Positions 1 to 6,572 of a stretch of 7,640 bases of DNA are shown piece by piece. The number at the start of each line of letters is the position of its first letter. Positions within the stretch are counted from its first letter, which is position 1. Location: positions 1-7,640 of the forward strand of contig CASECK010000149.1 of NCBI GenBank assembly GCA_949286295.1, read 5' to 3'. The notes under the pieces are model-generated. The model worked only from the letters and a program-made list of their open reading frames with translations, searched no databases and was not told where the DNA came from. Source of the DNA: an uncultured bacterium. GTDB lineage: Bacteria > Bacillota > Clostridia > Oscillospirales > Oscillospiraceae. A program made the position numbers and the translations under genes.

Positions 1-41
1 CGCCGGCCGGCGGCGGGATTGATGATAAACAGGTGCCGCAT
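1..41 (-). CDS. Diacylglycerol kinase-family lipid kinase, N-terminal 13 codons only
   Basis: Reading leftwards from an ATG at 41-39 the peptide is MRHLFIINPAAGR, after which the window ends. A short strand of hydrophobics followed by an NPxxG(K/R) motif is the typical opening of the YegS/DgkB/LCB5 diacylglycerol and sphingosine kinase-like family, where this loop belongs to the nucleotide-binding site. A purine-rich SD (GAGGG, 7 nt before the ATG) supports the start. It lies 24 bp after the stop of the small duplicated-tail gene and is probably co-transcribed with it. Family members phosphorylate diacylglycerol or related lipids at the membrane, which would suit the envelope theme of the operon. 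Only 13 residues are visible, so the family call rests on one motif. Confidence 0.6.
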   Translation of the reverse strand, partial: MRHLFIINPAAGR

Positions 42-65
42 GGGCCTTCCCTCTCTTTTTCTCTG

Positions 66-272
66 TCACAGCCCGTACATAAACAGGTCGCACTTGAGCA
101 TGCCGTTATAGAGCTTGCGCTTTTTATCTGCTTTCTTTCCAAAGGTGCGCTCAAACTCGGTGTGGGAGGAGAGCAGGTACAGCTTCCAGCCCTCCGGGAA
201 CTTGTCCCAGGCCCGGCCGAAGGCCCGGTACAGCTCCTCCGGCGTCTTCTTTTTCTTGAAAAAAGGAAACAT
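66..272 (-). CDS. Small protein (68 aa) duplicating the C-terminus of the upstream RlmL-type methyltransferase
   Basis: The protein opens with a new basic leader, MFPFFKKKKTP. It continues with about 55 residues that match the last part of the methyltransferase at 288-1412 (53 of 55 identical) and ends in MYGL before TGA. It contains no SAM-binding motif and no NPPY motif; only the final strands and helices of the Rossmann domain are present, with the ADKKRKLYNG signature. The start chosen is the ATG at 272-270, because GAGGAG (286-281) sits 7 nt upstream; the in-frame ATG at 278 is only 1 nt from it. The gene begins 15 bp after the rlmL stop. Relative to rlmL, 15 codons differ synonymously and only 2 change an amino acid (D/N and K/Q), so the segment has been protein-constrained either here or before it arrived. 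It could be a functional small RNA-binding or partner protein, or the remnant of a second rlmL allele. Function unknown. Confidence 0.6.
   Translation of the reverse strand: MFPFFKKKKTPEELYRAFGRAWDKFPEGWKLYLLSSHTEFERTFGKKADKKRKLYNGMLKCDLFMYGL
75..239 (-). repeat. Copy 1 of the rlmL 3'-end repeat (partner 294-458)
   Basis: This 165-bp stretch aligns without gaps to 294-458 at an offset of 219 bp. By my count 147 of 165 bases match. Similarity ends abruptly on both sides: after the tyrosine codon near the stop, and before the Glu-Glu codons, where the leader MFPFFKKKKTP replaces the methyltransferase sequence. Confidence 0.9.
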
Positions 273-280
273 CTCCATAC

Positions 281-286
281 TCCTCT
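281..286 (-). promoter_or_regulatory. Ribosome binding site of the duplicated-tail gene
   Basis: GAGGAG on the minus strand lies between the rlmL stop (290-288) and the small gene. It is 7 nt from the ATG at 272 and 1 nt from the ATG at 278, which decides the start in favour of 272. A well-placed SD immediately after the rlmL stop suggests translational coupling and argues that the fragment is translated. Confidence 0.6.
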
Positions 287-287
287 C

Positions 288-1412
288 TTACAGATACATA
301 AACAAATCGCACTTGAGCATCCCGTTATAGAGCTTGCGCTTCTTGTCCGCCTGTTTGCCGAAGGTGCGCTCAAACTCTGTGTGGGAGGAGAGCAGGTACA
401 GCTTCCACCCCTCCGGGAACTTGTTCCAGGCCCGGCCAAAGGCGCGGTAGAGCTCCTCCGCCTCCCGGCGCTCCAGAATGCGCTCGCCATAGGGCGGATT
501 GGTGACCACCCGCCCGCCCAGACCGCCCCAGTGGAAGGTGCGGGCGTCGGCCGTCTCAAAGGACACCATGCCGTCCACTTCCGCCAGGGCGGCGTTGTGC
601 CGGGCCAGGGCCACGGCAACGGGGTCGATATCCCCGCCCCATATCTCATACTCCCCCTCAAACTCCTGGTCCATGGCCTCGCCGGCGGCGGTCACCCACA
701 GCCCCTTGTCCAGCCAGTCCCACTTTTGAGCCGAGAAGGTCCGGCCCAGGCCGGGCGCCCGGTTCTTGGCGATGAGGGCCGCCTCGATGGGGATGGTGCC
801 GCTTCCGCAGAAGGGGTCGCACAGCGGGTCCCTCCCCCGGTACCGGGACAGCAACACCAGTCCGGCGGCCAGGGTCTCCCGCAGGGGGGCGGCCACCCCC
901 TGGGCCCGATAGCCCCGCTTGTGCAGCCCCGCCCCGGTGGTATCCAGCATCAGGGTGGCCACATCTCCCATCAGGGAGAACTGAATTTGGTACAGCGCCC
1001 CGGTCTCCGGCAGGGTGGCCAGCTTGTAGCGGCTCCCCAGCCGGGCGGCGACGGCCTTTTTGATAATCGCCTGACAGGCGGGCACCGAGCGCAGGGTGGA
1101 GTTCAGGCTGTGCCCCTTCACCGGAAAGCGGCCCTCCCGGGGAATTACCTCCTCCCAGGGCAGGGCGCGGGTCCCCTCGAACAGGGCGTCGAAGTCCCCG
1201 GCGGGGAAGGCGCCCAGCACCAGCAGCACCCGCTCGCCGGTGCGCAGGTTCAGATTCAGGCGGACCAGGTCGGCGGCGGTGCCGGCGCACAGCACCCGGC
1301 CGTTCTCCGCCCGGACGCCGGACAGCCCAAGCCGCCGCATCTCACTGGCGCACACCCCCTCCAGGCCGAAGAGGGTGGGCACGGAAAACTGTAAGCTCTC
1401 TATGGAAAACAA
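288..1412 (-). CDS. rlmL: THUMP-domain class I SAM-dependent RNA methyltransferase, RlmL/YpsC family
   Basis: Proteins of this family (COG0116) methylate guanine N2 in RNA, typically 23S rRNA, in the cytoplasm. The N-terminal half has the ferredoxin-like/THUMP layout beginning FSVPTLFGLEG. Mid-protein, HKRGYRAQGVAAPLRETLAA leads into the SAM-binding motif CDPFCGSGTIPIEAALIA, then a GGDIDP acidic loop and the catalytic NPPYGER motif. The tail is the ADKKRKLYNG block. Length, about 374 residues, fits YpsC (~385). The start is unclear: TTG at 1412 is used here. A TTG at 1439 has no SD, while the only well-spaced SD (GAGGAG, 1418-1413) points 9 nt on to an ATA codon at 1403, where family alignment would also place the start. 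The gene follows murI closely and its last ~55 codons are repeated just downstream. The exact target base cannot be told from sequence. Confidence 0.9.
   Translation of the reverse strand: MFSIESLQFSVPTLFGLEGVCASEMRRLGLSGVRAENGRVLCAGTAADLVRLNLNLRTGERVLLVLGAFPAGDFDALFEGTRALPWEEVIPREGRFPVKGHSLNSTLRSVPACQAIIKKAVAARLGSRYKLATLPETGALYQIQFSLMGDVATLMLDTTGAGLHKRGYRAQGVAAPLRETLAAGLVLLSRYRGRDPLCDPFCGSGTIPIEAALIAKNRAPGLGRTFSAQKWDWLDKGLWVTAAGEAMDQEFEGEYEIWGGDIDPVAVALARHNAALAEVDGMVSFETADARTFHWGGLGGRVVTNPPYGERILERREAEELYRAFGRAWNKFPEGWKLYLLSSHTEFERTFGKQADKKRKLYNGMLKCDLFMYL
294..458 (-). repeat. Copy 2 of the rlmL 3'-end repeat, inside the full-length gene
   Basis: These are the last 55 codons of rlmL before the final leucine and stop. 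They pair with 75-239. Since the rest of the methyltransferase runs into this copy without interruption, it is the natural C-terminus or a seamless replacement of it. Confidence 0.9.
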
Positions 1413-1418
1413 CTCCTC
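1413..1418 (-). promoter_or_regulatory. Shine-Dalgarno that points to an ATA codon as rlmL start
   Basis: GAGGAG on the minus strand is followed by TTGTTTTCC and then ATA at 1403-1401. The 9-nt spacing is good for ATA and zero for the adjacent TTG at 1412. The predicted N-terminus from ATA would be (M)ESLQFSVPTLFGLEG, the expected family length. Confidence 0.45.
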
Positions 1419-1446
1419 TATCTCTCCCCCGCCGGGCAAAGGGGGC

Positions 1447-2268
1447 TCAATCCAGCTCCAGGGGCGGATAGGCCTCCACCCGCCGGACCCTCTTCAGCCC
1501 CACCTGCTGCGCCCGAAGGGCATATTCTTTTACATCTCCTGTGGTGTAGATGCTCACTCCGCCTATCTCCTCCCCGGGCCGCAGCAGGTCCCGGCGGCGC
1601 AGCGCCTGCCGGAGCTGGGCGGCCATCTCCACCGCCGGGTCCAGCAGCTCCAGCGCCGGGTACAGCTTCCGGATGCGGTCCGCCACCAGGGGGTAGTGGG
1701 TGCAGCCCAGCAGGCAGCATTGGATTCCCTGGCGCTCCACCATGGGGTCCAGCGCCCGGCGCAGCTCCTCCTCCACCTGGGCCATGCCCCCGCCATCCCC
1801 CAGGCTGTGCTCCACCAGCCTGGCCAAATGGGGACAGCCGCAGCTATACACCCTCACCTCACCCGGCCGCCGGGCCAGAATCTCCCGGGGGTAGGTGCGG
1901 CAGTTGTGGGTGAACACGGTGGAGATGACCCCCACCCGCTCCACCCCCAGGGCGGCCACCGCGTCCGCCCCCGCCTGAACGGCGTTGAACACGGGACAGG
2001 ACACCAGGTCCATGCACTGCTCCGCCACACAGGAGATGGTGTTGCAGGCCACCAGCAGGGCCTTTACCCGGCGCTGCTGCATAAAGCGGAACATATACCG
2101 GGCCAGGGCCACGATTTTTTGCGCCGGGTGGTTGCCATAGGGCACGTGGGCCCCGTCGCCGAAATAGAGCAGCTCCTCGCCGGGCAGCAGCCGCTGCACC
2201 TGGCGCACCACGCTGAAGCCCCCTATCCCGGAGTCCAGGATACCGATGGGGCGCTCTCGCTCTGTCAT
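1447..2268 (-). CDS. murI: Glutamate racemase
   Basis: The 273-residue protein interconverts L- and D-glutamate to feed peptidoglycan synthesis in the cytoplasm. It shows the family layout: PIGILDSGIGGFSVV with Asp12, YFGDGAHVPYG at 35-45, the first catalytic cysteine in ACNT (Cys75), CPHLARLVE with Glu153, and the second catalytic pair in GCTHYP (Cys189, His191). Deviations are GDGAHVPYG where GDTARVPYG is usual, and ACNTIS where ACNTAS is usual, so a related racemase role is possible though less likely. ATG at 2268 is preferred because AAGGA lies 10 nt upstream; the GTG at 2277 is too close to that SD. It follows walI by 83 bp and precedes rlmL closely, which ties a cell-wall precursor enzyme to the WalRK genes. 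Confidence 0.92.
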   Translation of the reverse strand: MTERERPIGILDSGIGGFSVVRQVQRLLPGEELLYFGDGAHVPYGNHPAQKIVALARYMFRFMQQRRVKALLVACNTISCVAEQCMDLVSCPVFNAVQAGADAVAALGVERVGVISTVFTHNCRTYPREILARRPGEVRVYSCGCPHLARLVEHSLGDGGGMAQVEEELRRALDPMVERQGIQCCLLGCTHYPLVADRIRKLYPALELLDPAVEMAAQLRQALRRRDLLRPGEEIGGVSIYTTGDVKEYALRAQQVGLKRVRRVEAYPPLELD

Positions 2269-2351
2269 GGGATACACTTCCTTGCTGCCGCGAAACTTGG
2301 AGGCCGGCGGCGCGGCCGCCGCCCATTTATGCTATGCGCCCCCCGTCCTGT
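2269..2351. other. walI-murI intergenic gap with a GC hairpin
   Basis: The gap holds a 7-bp stem with a 3-nt loop at 2305-2321 (CGGCGGC/GCCGCCG). No T-run follows it on the minus strand, so it is not a classical terminator; it may stabilise or pause the transcript. Beyond this hairpin and the murI SD (AAGGA) I see no convincing promoter. Confidence 0.4.
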
Positions 2352-3164
2352 TTAAGCCGCCCGGCTCACGGTCCCGGCGCTCATATCCAGCAGATAGGCG
2401 CCGGTGTCGGTGGTCACCCGCCACACCGGCGTCAGACTCATGGAGCCAGACAGGGACCCGGCGGTCACATACCCAGGCTGGATGCCGTCGATTCGGTTGC
2501 ACACATCCCCCAGGGCGCTAACCCCGTTGAGGAAGTTCACCAGGGCGGTGGCCACGGTGATGGTCCGTCCCCCGGCGTCCTCCCGGGGCTGTCCCACCAG
2601 GCGGCGGCCAGACAGGGACTCCACGCCCCCCTCCCGGCACACCGCCGTCACCTGCTGGTTGAACAGCGGCGCGCCCTGCCAGCTCTGCCCAAAGAGAAGG
2701 CTGTCCCCCTCCTCCTTCAGCAGCGCGCCCTGACAGCCCACCGCCTCCAGCAGCCGCGCGCAGGCGGCCACCCGGTCCTCCCCTGTGGGGAAGGCCTCCG
2801 GTTCCAGCTGCGCGGAGAACGCGCCGTCGCTGTGGAACTGGACGGCGCCGTTCTCATTTTCATAGCGGTAGACCTCGCCGCCCCGGTGCCGGACGGTCAC
2901 CTCGCCCCCCAGCAGGGCCTGGGCGGCCCGCTCCTCTCCGGCCAAATCCCGCTGCGCCGTCTGGAGCGGCAGGGCCGCGTCCTGGGGGACAGCGGCGTCC
3001 TCCACCTGGATGCCCCGGTCCCGGAGGAACTGGATGGCGTTGTCCCGGGCCTGGGTACGCAGGCGGCTATCCCGGATGCTCTGGGACAGGGCGATGGCCA
3101 GCAGGCTCAGGTTGGTCACCACCAGCAGCAGGATGATGATATTCTTCAGCTTGCTCCACGGCAC
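2352..3164 (-). CDS. yycI: WalI/YycI, membrane-anchored regulator of the WalK kinase
   Basis: The 270-residue protein starts PWSKLKNIIILLLVVTNLSL, which matches the family's N-terminus: a short WSK-type cytoplasmic stub running directly into a single membrane helix (about residues 7-27), then a soluble extracytoplasmic domain. B. subtilis YycI has about the same length (280). In Bacilli, YycI and YycH interact with WalK through their membrane segments and restrain it. The start is GTG at 3164, with GGGGAGGG 8 nt upstream overlapping the end of walH; only 3 bp separate the two genes, so coupling is likely. The extracytoplasmic part is divergent, so the call rests on N-terminus, length and position after walH. 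Confidence 0.85.
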   Translation of the reverse strand: MPWSKLKNIIILLLVVTNLSLLAIALSQSIRDSRLRTQARDNAIQFLRDRGIQVEDAAVPQDAALPLQTAQRDLAGEERAAQALLGGEVTVRHRGGEVYRYENENGAVQFHSDGAFSAQLEPEAFPTGEDRVAACARLLEAVGCQGALLKEEGDSLLFGQSWQGAPLFNQQVTAVCREGGVESLSGRRLVGQPREDAGGRTITVATALVNFLNGVSALGDVCNRIDGIQPGYVTAGSLSGSMSLTPVWRVTTDTGAYLLDMSAGTVSRAA

Positions 3165-3167
3165 GGC

Positions 3168-4526
3168 TCATCCCTCCCCGGCGGCATTGTCCCGGGCCGC
3201 CCAGCCGGCGCTCAGGGTATCCGCGCCATCGTCGGCATAGGCCAGCAGCAGCTCCTCCCCCTCCCGCTCCAGGGCGGTCAGGGCCGCGACGGCCTGTCTC
3301 AGGGGGAGCACCGCCTCGCTCCCGCCGGCAGCGGCGTAGCTGCGCAGGCGCATGGTAAACTGCTCGATACGGCCCCCCTGCACCAGAAACCGGGCGGCCG
3401 GTCCCCCCTCCAGCCGCACCGGGACCCCGTTGAGGCTGTACTCAAACTCAATCTCCCAGCCGCTCCCGGCGGGGACGGCGGAGCGCAGGTATAACCCCGC
3501 CTCCCCGCAGCGGCCGGCCATCAGGGCGGCGGCCACCTGGCGGCAGGTCTCCACACTGTCGAACAGCGCCCCAGTCCCGCCCTGGTCCAAAATGGGCAGC
3601 AGGCCGTCCCCCTCGCCGCCGGCGGTATACTCCGCCACGCCCCGGTCGGACAGCCGGACGCTGTCGTCCCCGTTGCGGGCCACCTGCTCGTCGGTGGAGT
3701 AGAAATTGGTGGAACTCAGCGAGAAGCCCAGGTCCTGGACCAGCGCCCGCAGGGCCTCCTCCCCGCCGGATACCGGGTTGGCGGCGGTATAGACCGCCGT
3801 CTGGGGCGTCTGCCCGGGCAGCAGGGTATCCGGGTCCAGCGCCCCGTACTCCTCCCGGGCCTCGAAGGCGAAAACCGCGCCGTTGTCCGAGTAGGCTGAC
3901 AGGGTATCGCTCAGGGCGTCCGGGTCGGCCATCCCGGACACACAGCGGAAGTACTCTCCCGTCTCTTCGTCCCGGTAGTAGAGGGCCACCTGGTCCTCCC
4001 ACACTGACAGCGCCAGCCGGCGCACACAGGCCTCCGCCCGGACGCCCTCCCCCGACAGCCAGCCGGCCAGGACGGACATGGGAATCTCCCCCTGAAAATC
4101 CATATAGACTCCCACCTGGCCGCTCAGGGCCTGCTCCCACTGGCTGCGGCTAATGGGCTGGGGGGCCTCCAGGCTGGACATGGCCTCCACCAGCGGGCCG
4201 GCCACCTGCTGAAACAGCTCCTGACAGGCTGCCTGGTCGTACTGAAGCCCATACCGGGCCGGGCCGTTCCCGGGCAGGTCCGGTACGGCCGGCAGCGCCC
4301 CATCTCCGGGGATATTCACCGCCATGGCCAGGGGGACGGCCCCCGCGCCCCGGCCCGCGCCCTGCTCCTGTCCCGGGGCGGCAGGGGCCGCGTCCTCCCG
4401 CAGCAGGCCGCTGAGAGGACCCAGCAGTTGGGTCCGTGCGGCCAGCCACAGGGCTGAACAGGTGAGCAGAAGAATCAGCGCGTCCTTCCCCAGCTCCACC
4501 AGGCGGCGTTTACGGTTTTGTTCCAT
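3168..4526 (-). CDS. yycH: WalH/YycH, membrane-anchored regulator of the WalK kinase
   Basis: The 452-residue protein has a basic N-terminus (MEQNRKRRL), one membrane helix at about residues 15-30 (ALILLLTCSALWLAA), then a Pro/Ala/Gly/Gln-rich linker (about 45-65) and a large extracytoplasmic domain. Length and topology match B. subtilis YycH (455). Its place between walK and walI is the conserved order in Firmicutes, where YycH works with YycI to adjust WalK activity. ATG at 4526 is chosen over the upstream TTG at 4541 because GAGGG sits 8 nt before it. The first 17 bp overlap the end of walK, so translation of the two is probably coupled. Sequence conservation in the YycH family is low, and much of the confidence comes from context. 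Confidence 0.85.
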   Translation of the reverse strand: MEQNRKRRLVELGKDALILLLTCSALWLAARTQLLGPLSGLLREDAAPAAPGQEQGAGRGAGAVPLAMAVNIPGDGALPAVPDLPGNGPARYGLQYDQAACQELFQQVAGPLVEAMSSLEAPQPISRSQWEQALSGQVGVYMDFQGEIPMSVLAGWLSGEGVRAEACVRRLALSVWEDQVALYYRDEETGEYFRCVSGMADPDALSDTLSAYSDNGAVFAFEAREEYGALDPDTLLPGQTPQTAVYTAANPVSGGEEALRALVQDLGFSLSSTNFYSTDEQVARNGDDSVRLSDRGVAEYTAGGEGDGLLPILDQGGTGALFDSVETCRQVAAALMAGRCGEAGLYLRSAVPAGSGWEIEFEYSLNGVPVRLEGGPAARFLVQGGRIEQFTMRLRSYAAAGGSEAVLPLRQAVAALTALEREGEELLLAYADDGADTLSAGWAARDNAAGEG

Positions 4527-6294
4527 AGTTTGGTCCCTCAATGCGCAGCTCCAGCCTGACAGCCAGGCCAGGGCCCTGCTTGTCCTGCAGGCTCAGGCTG
4601 CCCTGGTGCCGGTCCACAATCTCCTTGGCGATGGACAGCCCCAGGCCGGTGCCGCCGGACTGGCGGGAGCGGGCCTTATCCACCCGGTAGAAACGCTCGA
4701 AAATACGGGGGCGGTCCTCCGCCGGGATGCCGATGCCGTCGTCGTCCACCACCAGCCACACCCGGTCCTCCTGGCGGCCGGCGGAAATGGTGATATGGCC
4801 CCCGTCGGGGGTGTATTTGATGGAGTTGGACACAATGTTCATCATGACCTGGACGATTCGCTCCCGGTCCGCCACAATTCCAGGCAGCTCCGGCTCCAGC
4901 TCCAGGGTCAGGGTGTGGCCGTGGCGCTGGGCCTCCATATAGACGGCGTTGTACAGGTCCTGCACCGCGTCGCCGAAGGAGAAATAGCCCAGTTTCATCT
5001 CGTCCCGGTCGGAATCGAAGCGGGACAGGGTGAGCAAATCCTGGACGATGTGGGTCATGCGCTCGCTCTCGTTGAGGATGACCCCCAAAAATTTCTTCTC
5101 CACCTCCGGGGGGATATCCCCGGCGCTGTCGGCCAGGGTCTCGGCGTAAGAGTGGATGTTGGTCAGGGGGGTGCGAAGCTCGTGGGAGACGTTGGCCACA
5201 AACTCCCGGCGCATCTCCTCGTTCTTGCGCTGCTGGGTCACGTCGTGCAGCACCACCAGTGCGCCGCCACCGGAACGGCCCCGGTCAAAGGGGGCCAGCA
5301 ACAGCTGTAAAAAGCTGTCCCGGACCTGCATCTCCCCCTCCACGTGGTCGGGGGCGGCCAGCACCTGGTCCAGCGCAGCCACACCGCCAAACAGCTGGTC
5401 ATAGGTGGTCCCCGGTCCGATGGGCCGCAGCAGCAGCTGGGCGGCGGCGGGGTTGGAGTGGATGACCTCGCCCCCCCGGGAGAAGGCCACCACACCGTCG
5501 GTCATGTGGAGAAACAGGGTGTCCAGCTTGTTGCGCTCGTTCTCCACCTGGCGCAGCGTGTCCCGCAGCTGCCCGGCCATGTCGTTGAAGGTGTCGGTCA
5601 GCACGCCGATTTCATCCTGGGAGACCACCTCGATTTTCCGGGAAAAATCCCGCTCGGCCACCCGCATGGCCCCCTCGGTGAGCTTCTGGATGGGGGTCAC
5701 CATGGTCTTGGACAGCAGGAAGGAGAGCAGGATGGAAATCACCAGTCCAAATACCAGCGCCTCCATAATCAGTAGGAACATCTGGTCGGTGAGCTTGTTG
5801 GCCGTGGTCTTGTTGTCCAGGATATAGATGACATAGTCCTCGCCCCCCCGGCTGACCGGGACGGCCACGTCCATATAGTCCAGGGCCATGCTGCTGTCAT
5901 CGCCGCTCTCCCCGGTCCGGATACCCTCGTTCAGCACAAAGGTCAGGTTCTCGGTGTACTCCGGGGGGCCGCTCTCCCCCTCCGGGGAGATTAGGCAGCT
6001 GCCGTTGCTGTCCAGGATGTACAGCTTCCGGTTGCGGTTGTCCACCCCCAGCTCGCCCGCATAGGCGTACAGCACCTGGGCCAGCTGCTGGGCGCCGTTC
6101 TCCTCCTGGTCAGTCTGGGTGGTCAGGTCGTGGGCCAGCAGGGGGTTGGCGAACACCTCGGACATCTGGGTATAGAAATCCTCCAGGTAAAAGGCGGTGA
6201 CCGAGTTCATCAGAAAGGCCCCCACCACCATCATCAGGGACAGGATGAGCAGGACCATGATCAGCACCAGCTTCGTATAGAGACTGCGCAGCAC
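4510..6294 (-). CDS. walK: WalK-type sensor histidine kinase of the essential WalRK system
   Basis: The 594-residue membrane kinase autophosphorylates on histidine and passes phosphate to the response regulator encoded upstream. Visible parts, numbered from the GTG: membrane helix 1 (about 6-30), an extracytoplasmic domain (about 31-171) ending in the Cache/PAS-like VIYILDNKTTANKL, helix 2 (172-196), HAMP (197-250), cytoplasmic PAS (about 253-353), HisKA with VSHELRTPLTN (His371), the N box NIVSNSIKYT (486-495), the G1 box DDDGIGI, and the G2 box GGTGLGLSI. Length (B. subtilis WalK 611), domain order and the following yycH-yycI pair all support WalK. I chose GTG at 6294 because AGGAGG lies 9 nt upstream; ATG at 6330 would add 12 residues but has only a poor SD. 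Likely co-transcribed with walR through the 278-bp spacer. Confidence 0.93.
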   Translation of the reverse strand: MLRSLYTKLVLIMVLLILSLMMVVGAFLMNSVTAFYLEDFYTQMSEVFANPLLAHDLTTQTDQEENGAQQLAQVLYAYAGELGVDNRNRKLYILDSNGSCLISPEGESGPPEYTENLTFVLNEGIRTGESGDDSSMALDYMDVAVPVSRGGEDYVIYILDNKTTANKLTDQMFLLIMEALVFGLVISILLSFLLSKTMVTPIQKLTEGAMRVAERDFSRKIEVVSQDEIGVLTDTFNDMAGQLRDTLRQVENERNKLDTLFLHMTDGVVAFSRGGEVIHSNPAAAQLLLRPIGPGTTYDQLFGGVAALDQVLAAPDHVEGEMQVRDSFLQLLLAPFDRGRSGGGALVVLHDVTQQRKNEEMRREFVANVSHELRTPLTNIHSYAETLADSAGDIPPEVEKKFLGVILNESERMTHIVQDLLTLSRFDSDRDEMKLGYFSFGDAVQDLYNAVYMEAQRHGHTLTLELEPELPGIVADRERIVQVMMNIVSNSIKYTPDGGHITISAGRQEDRVWLVVDDDGIGIPAEDRPRIFERFYRVDKARSRQSGGTGLGLSIAKEIVDRHQGSLSLQDKQGPGLAVRLELRIEGPNYGTKP

Positions 6295-6303
6295 GGGGCG
6301 CTC

Positions 6304-6309
6304 CCTCCT
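6304..6309 (-). promoter_or_regulatory. Ribosome binding site that fixes the walK start
   Basis: AGGAGG on the minus strand stands 9 nt before GTG at 6294. The alternative ATG at 6330 is preceded only by GGACGATAGACAGAA, without a clear SD. Confidence 0.7.
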
Positions 6310-6340
6310 CTCTTCCGCCTGGGGCGGCATTTCTGTCTAT

Positions 6341-6354
6341 CGTCCGGCCGGACG
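6341..6354. other. 14-bp perfect palindrome between walR tail copy and walK
   Basis: CGTCCGGCCGGACG is fully self-complementary and sits 47 bp before the walK start, 2 bp beyond the stop codon of the displaced walR tail. It has no loop, so it would suit a dimeric DNA-binding protein or a recombination boundary better than an RNA hairpin. Its role is unknown. Confidence 0.4.
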
Positions 6355-6356
6355 CC

Positions 6357-6419
6357 CTATTTCCCAAAGTAGTACCCCATCCCCCGTTTGGTCCGAATAA
6401 ATACGGGGTTGACGGGGTC
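6357..6419 (-). repeat. Displaced second copy of the walR 3' end
   Basis: These 63 bases encode DPVNPVFIRTKRGMGYYFGK followed by TAG. They match the true end of walR (6573-6635) at 60 of 63 positions with an offset of 216 bp. Differences are K for Q at the last codon, V for A at the third, and one synonymous valine change. No start codon or SD precedes it in frame, so it is a non-translated remnant unless the walR TAG is read through; the frame stays open between the two copies. Confidence 0.9.
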
Positions 6420-6572
6420 TCGTTCCCACCGCGCCCGCGCGGCGGGACCCCTTTTTCTTTTATCCTCGGGGCGGCCAAGCCGCCCCTGCGGAAATTCTCC
6501 GCTTCGCTGCGAATTTACGCCGGACTCCCGGCGCCCCGCCTGCGGCGGGGGGACGCCCCCGCCAACCCGGCT
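6420..6572. repeat. Hairpin array (possible REP/MITE-like element) between the two walR tails
   Basis: At least five inverted repeats follow one another: 6434-6446 (CCCGC/GCGGG), 6468-6486 (8-bp stem GGGGCGGC/GCCGCCCC, loop CAA), 6488-6502 (GCGGA/TCCGC), 6518-6533 (CGCCGG/CCGGCG) and 6534-6550 (7-bp stem CCCCGCC/GGCGGGG). An alternative pairing AAATTC/GAATTT (6492-6497 with 6511-6516) competes with the third. A T-rich run at 6452-6461 follows the first hairpin on the plus strand, so it looks like a terminator only in the direction opposite to the genes. No coding sequence is credible here. Density of palindromes and the flanking direct repeats suggest an inserted element. Confidence 0.65.

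Noticed and set aside
33..3494. Several long open frames on the plus strand opposite rlmL, murI and walI (up to about 450 codons)
   Set aside because: They are antisense to genes with clear motifs, have Pro/Gly/His/Gln-rich compositions typical of GC-rich shadows, and lack recognisable domains.
4324..5775. Open frames on the plus strand opposite walK
   Set aside because: They mirror the HisKA/HATPase coding sequence, and their His/Gln/Val-rich translations resemble no domain.
6295..6330. walK starting at ATG 6330
   Set aside because: Poor SD there, whereas GTG at 6294 has AGGAGG at 9 nt and gives the usual short cytoplasmic stub before the first membrane helix.
6434..6461. Rho-independent terminator (hairpin followed by T-run)
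   Set aside because: The T-run is downstream only on the plus strand, and no plus-strand gene reads into it.
6110..6478. Minus-strand frame crossing the hairpin array and the start of walK
   Set aside because: It is in a different frame from walK, has no motif and low-complexity composition; the spacer is better explained as hairpins plus the walR tail copy.
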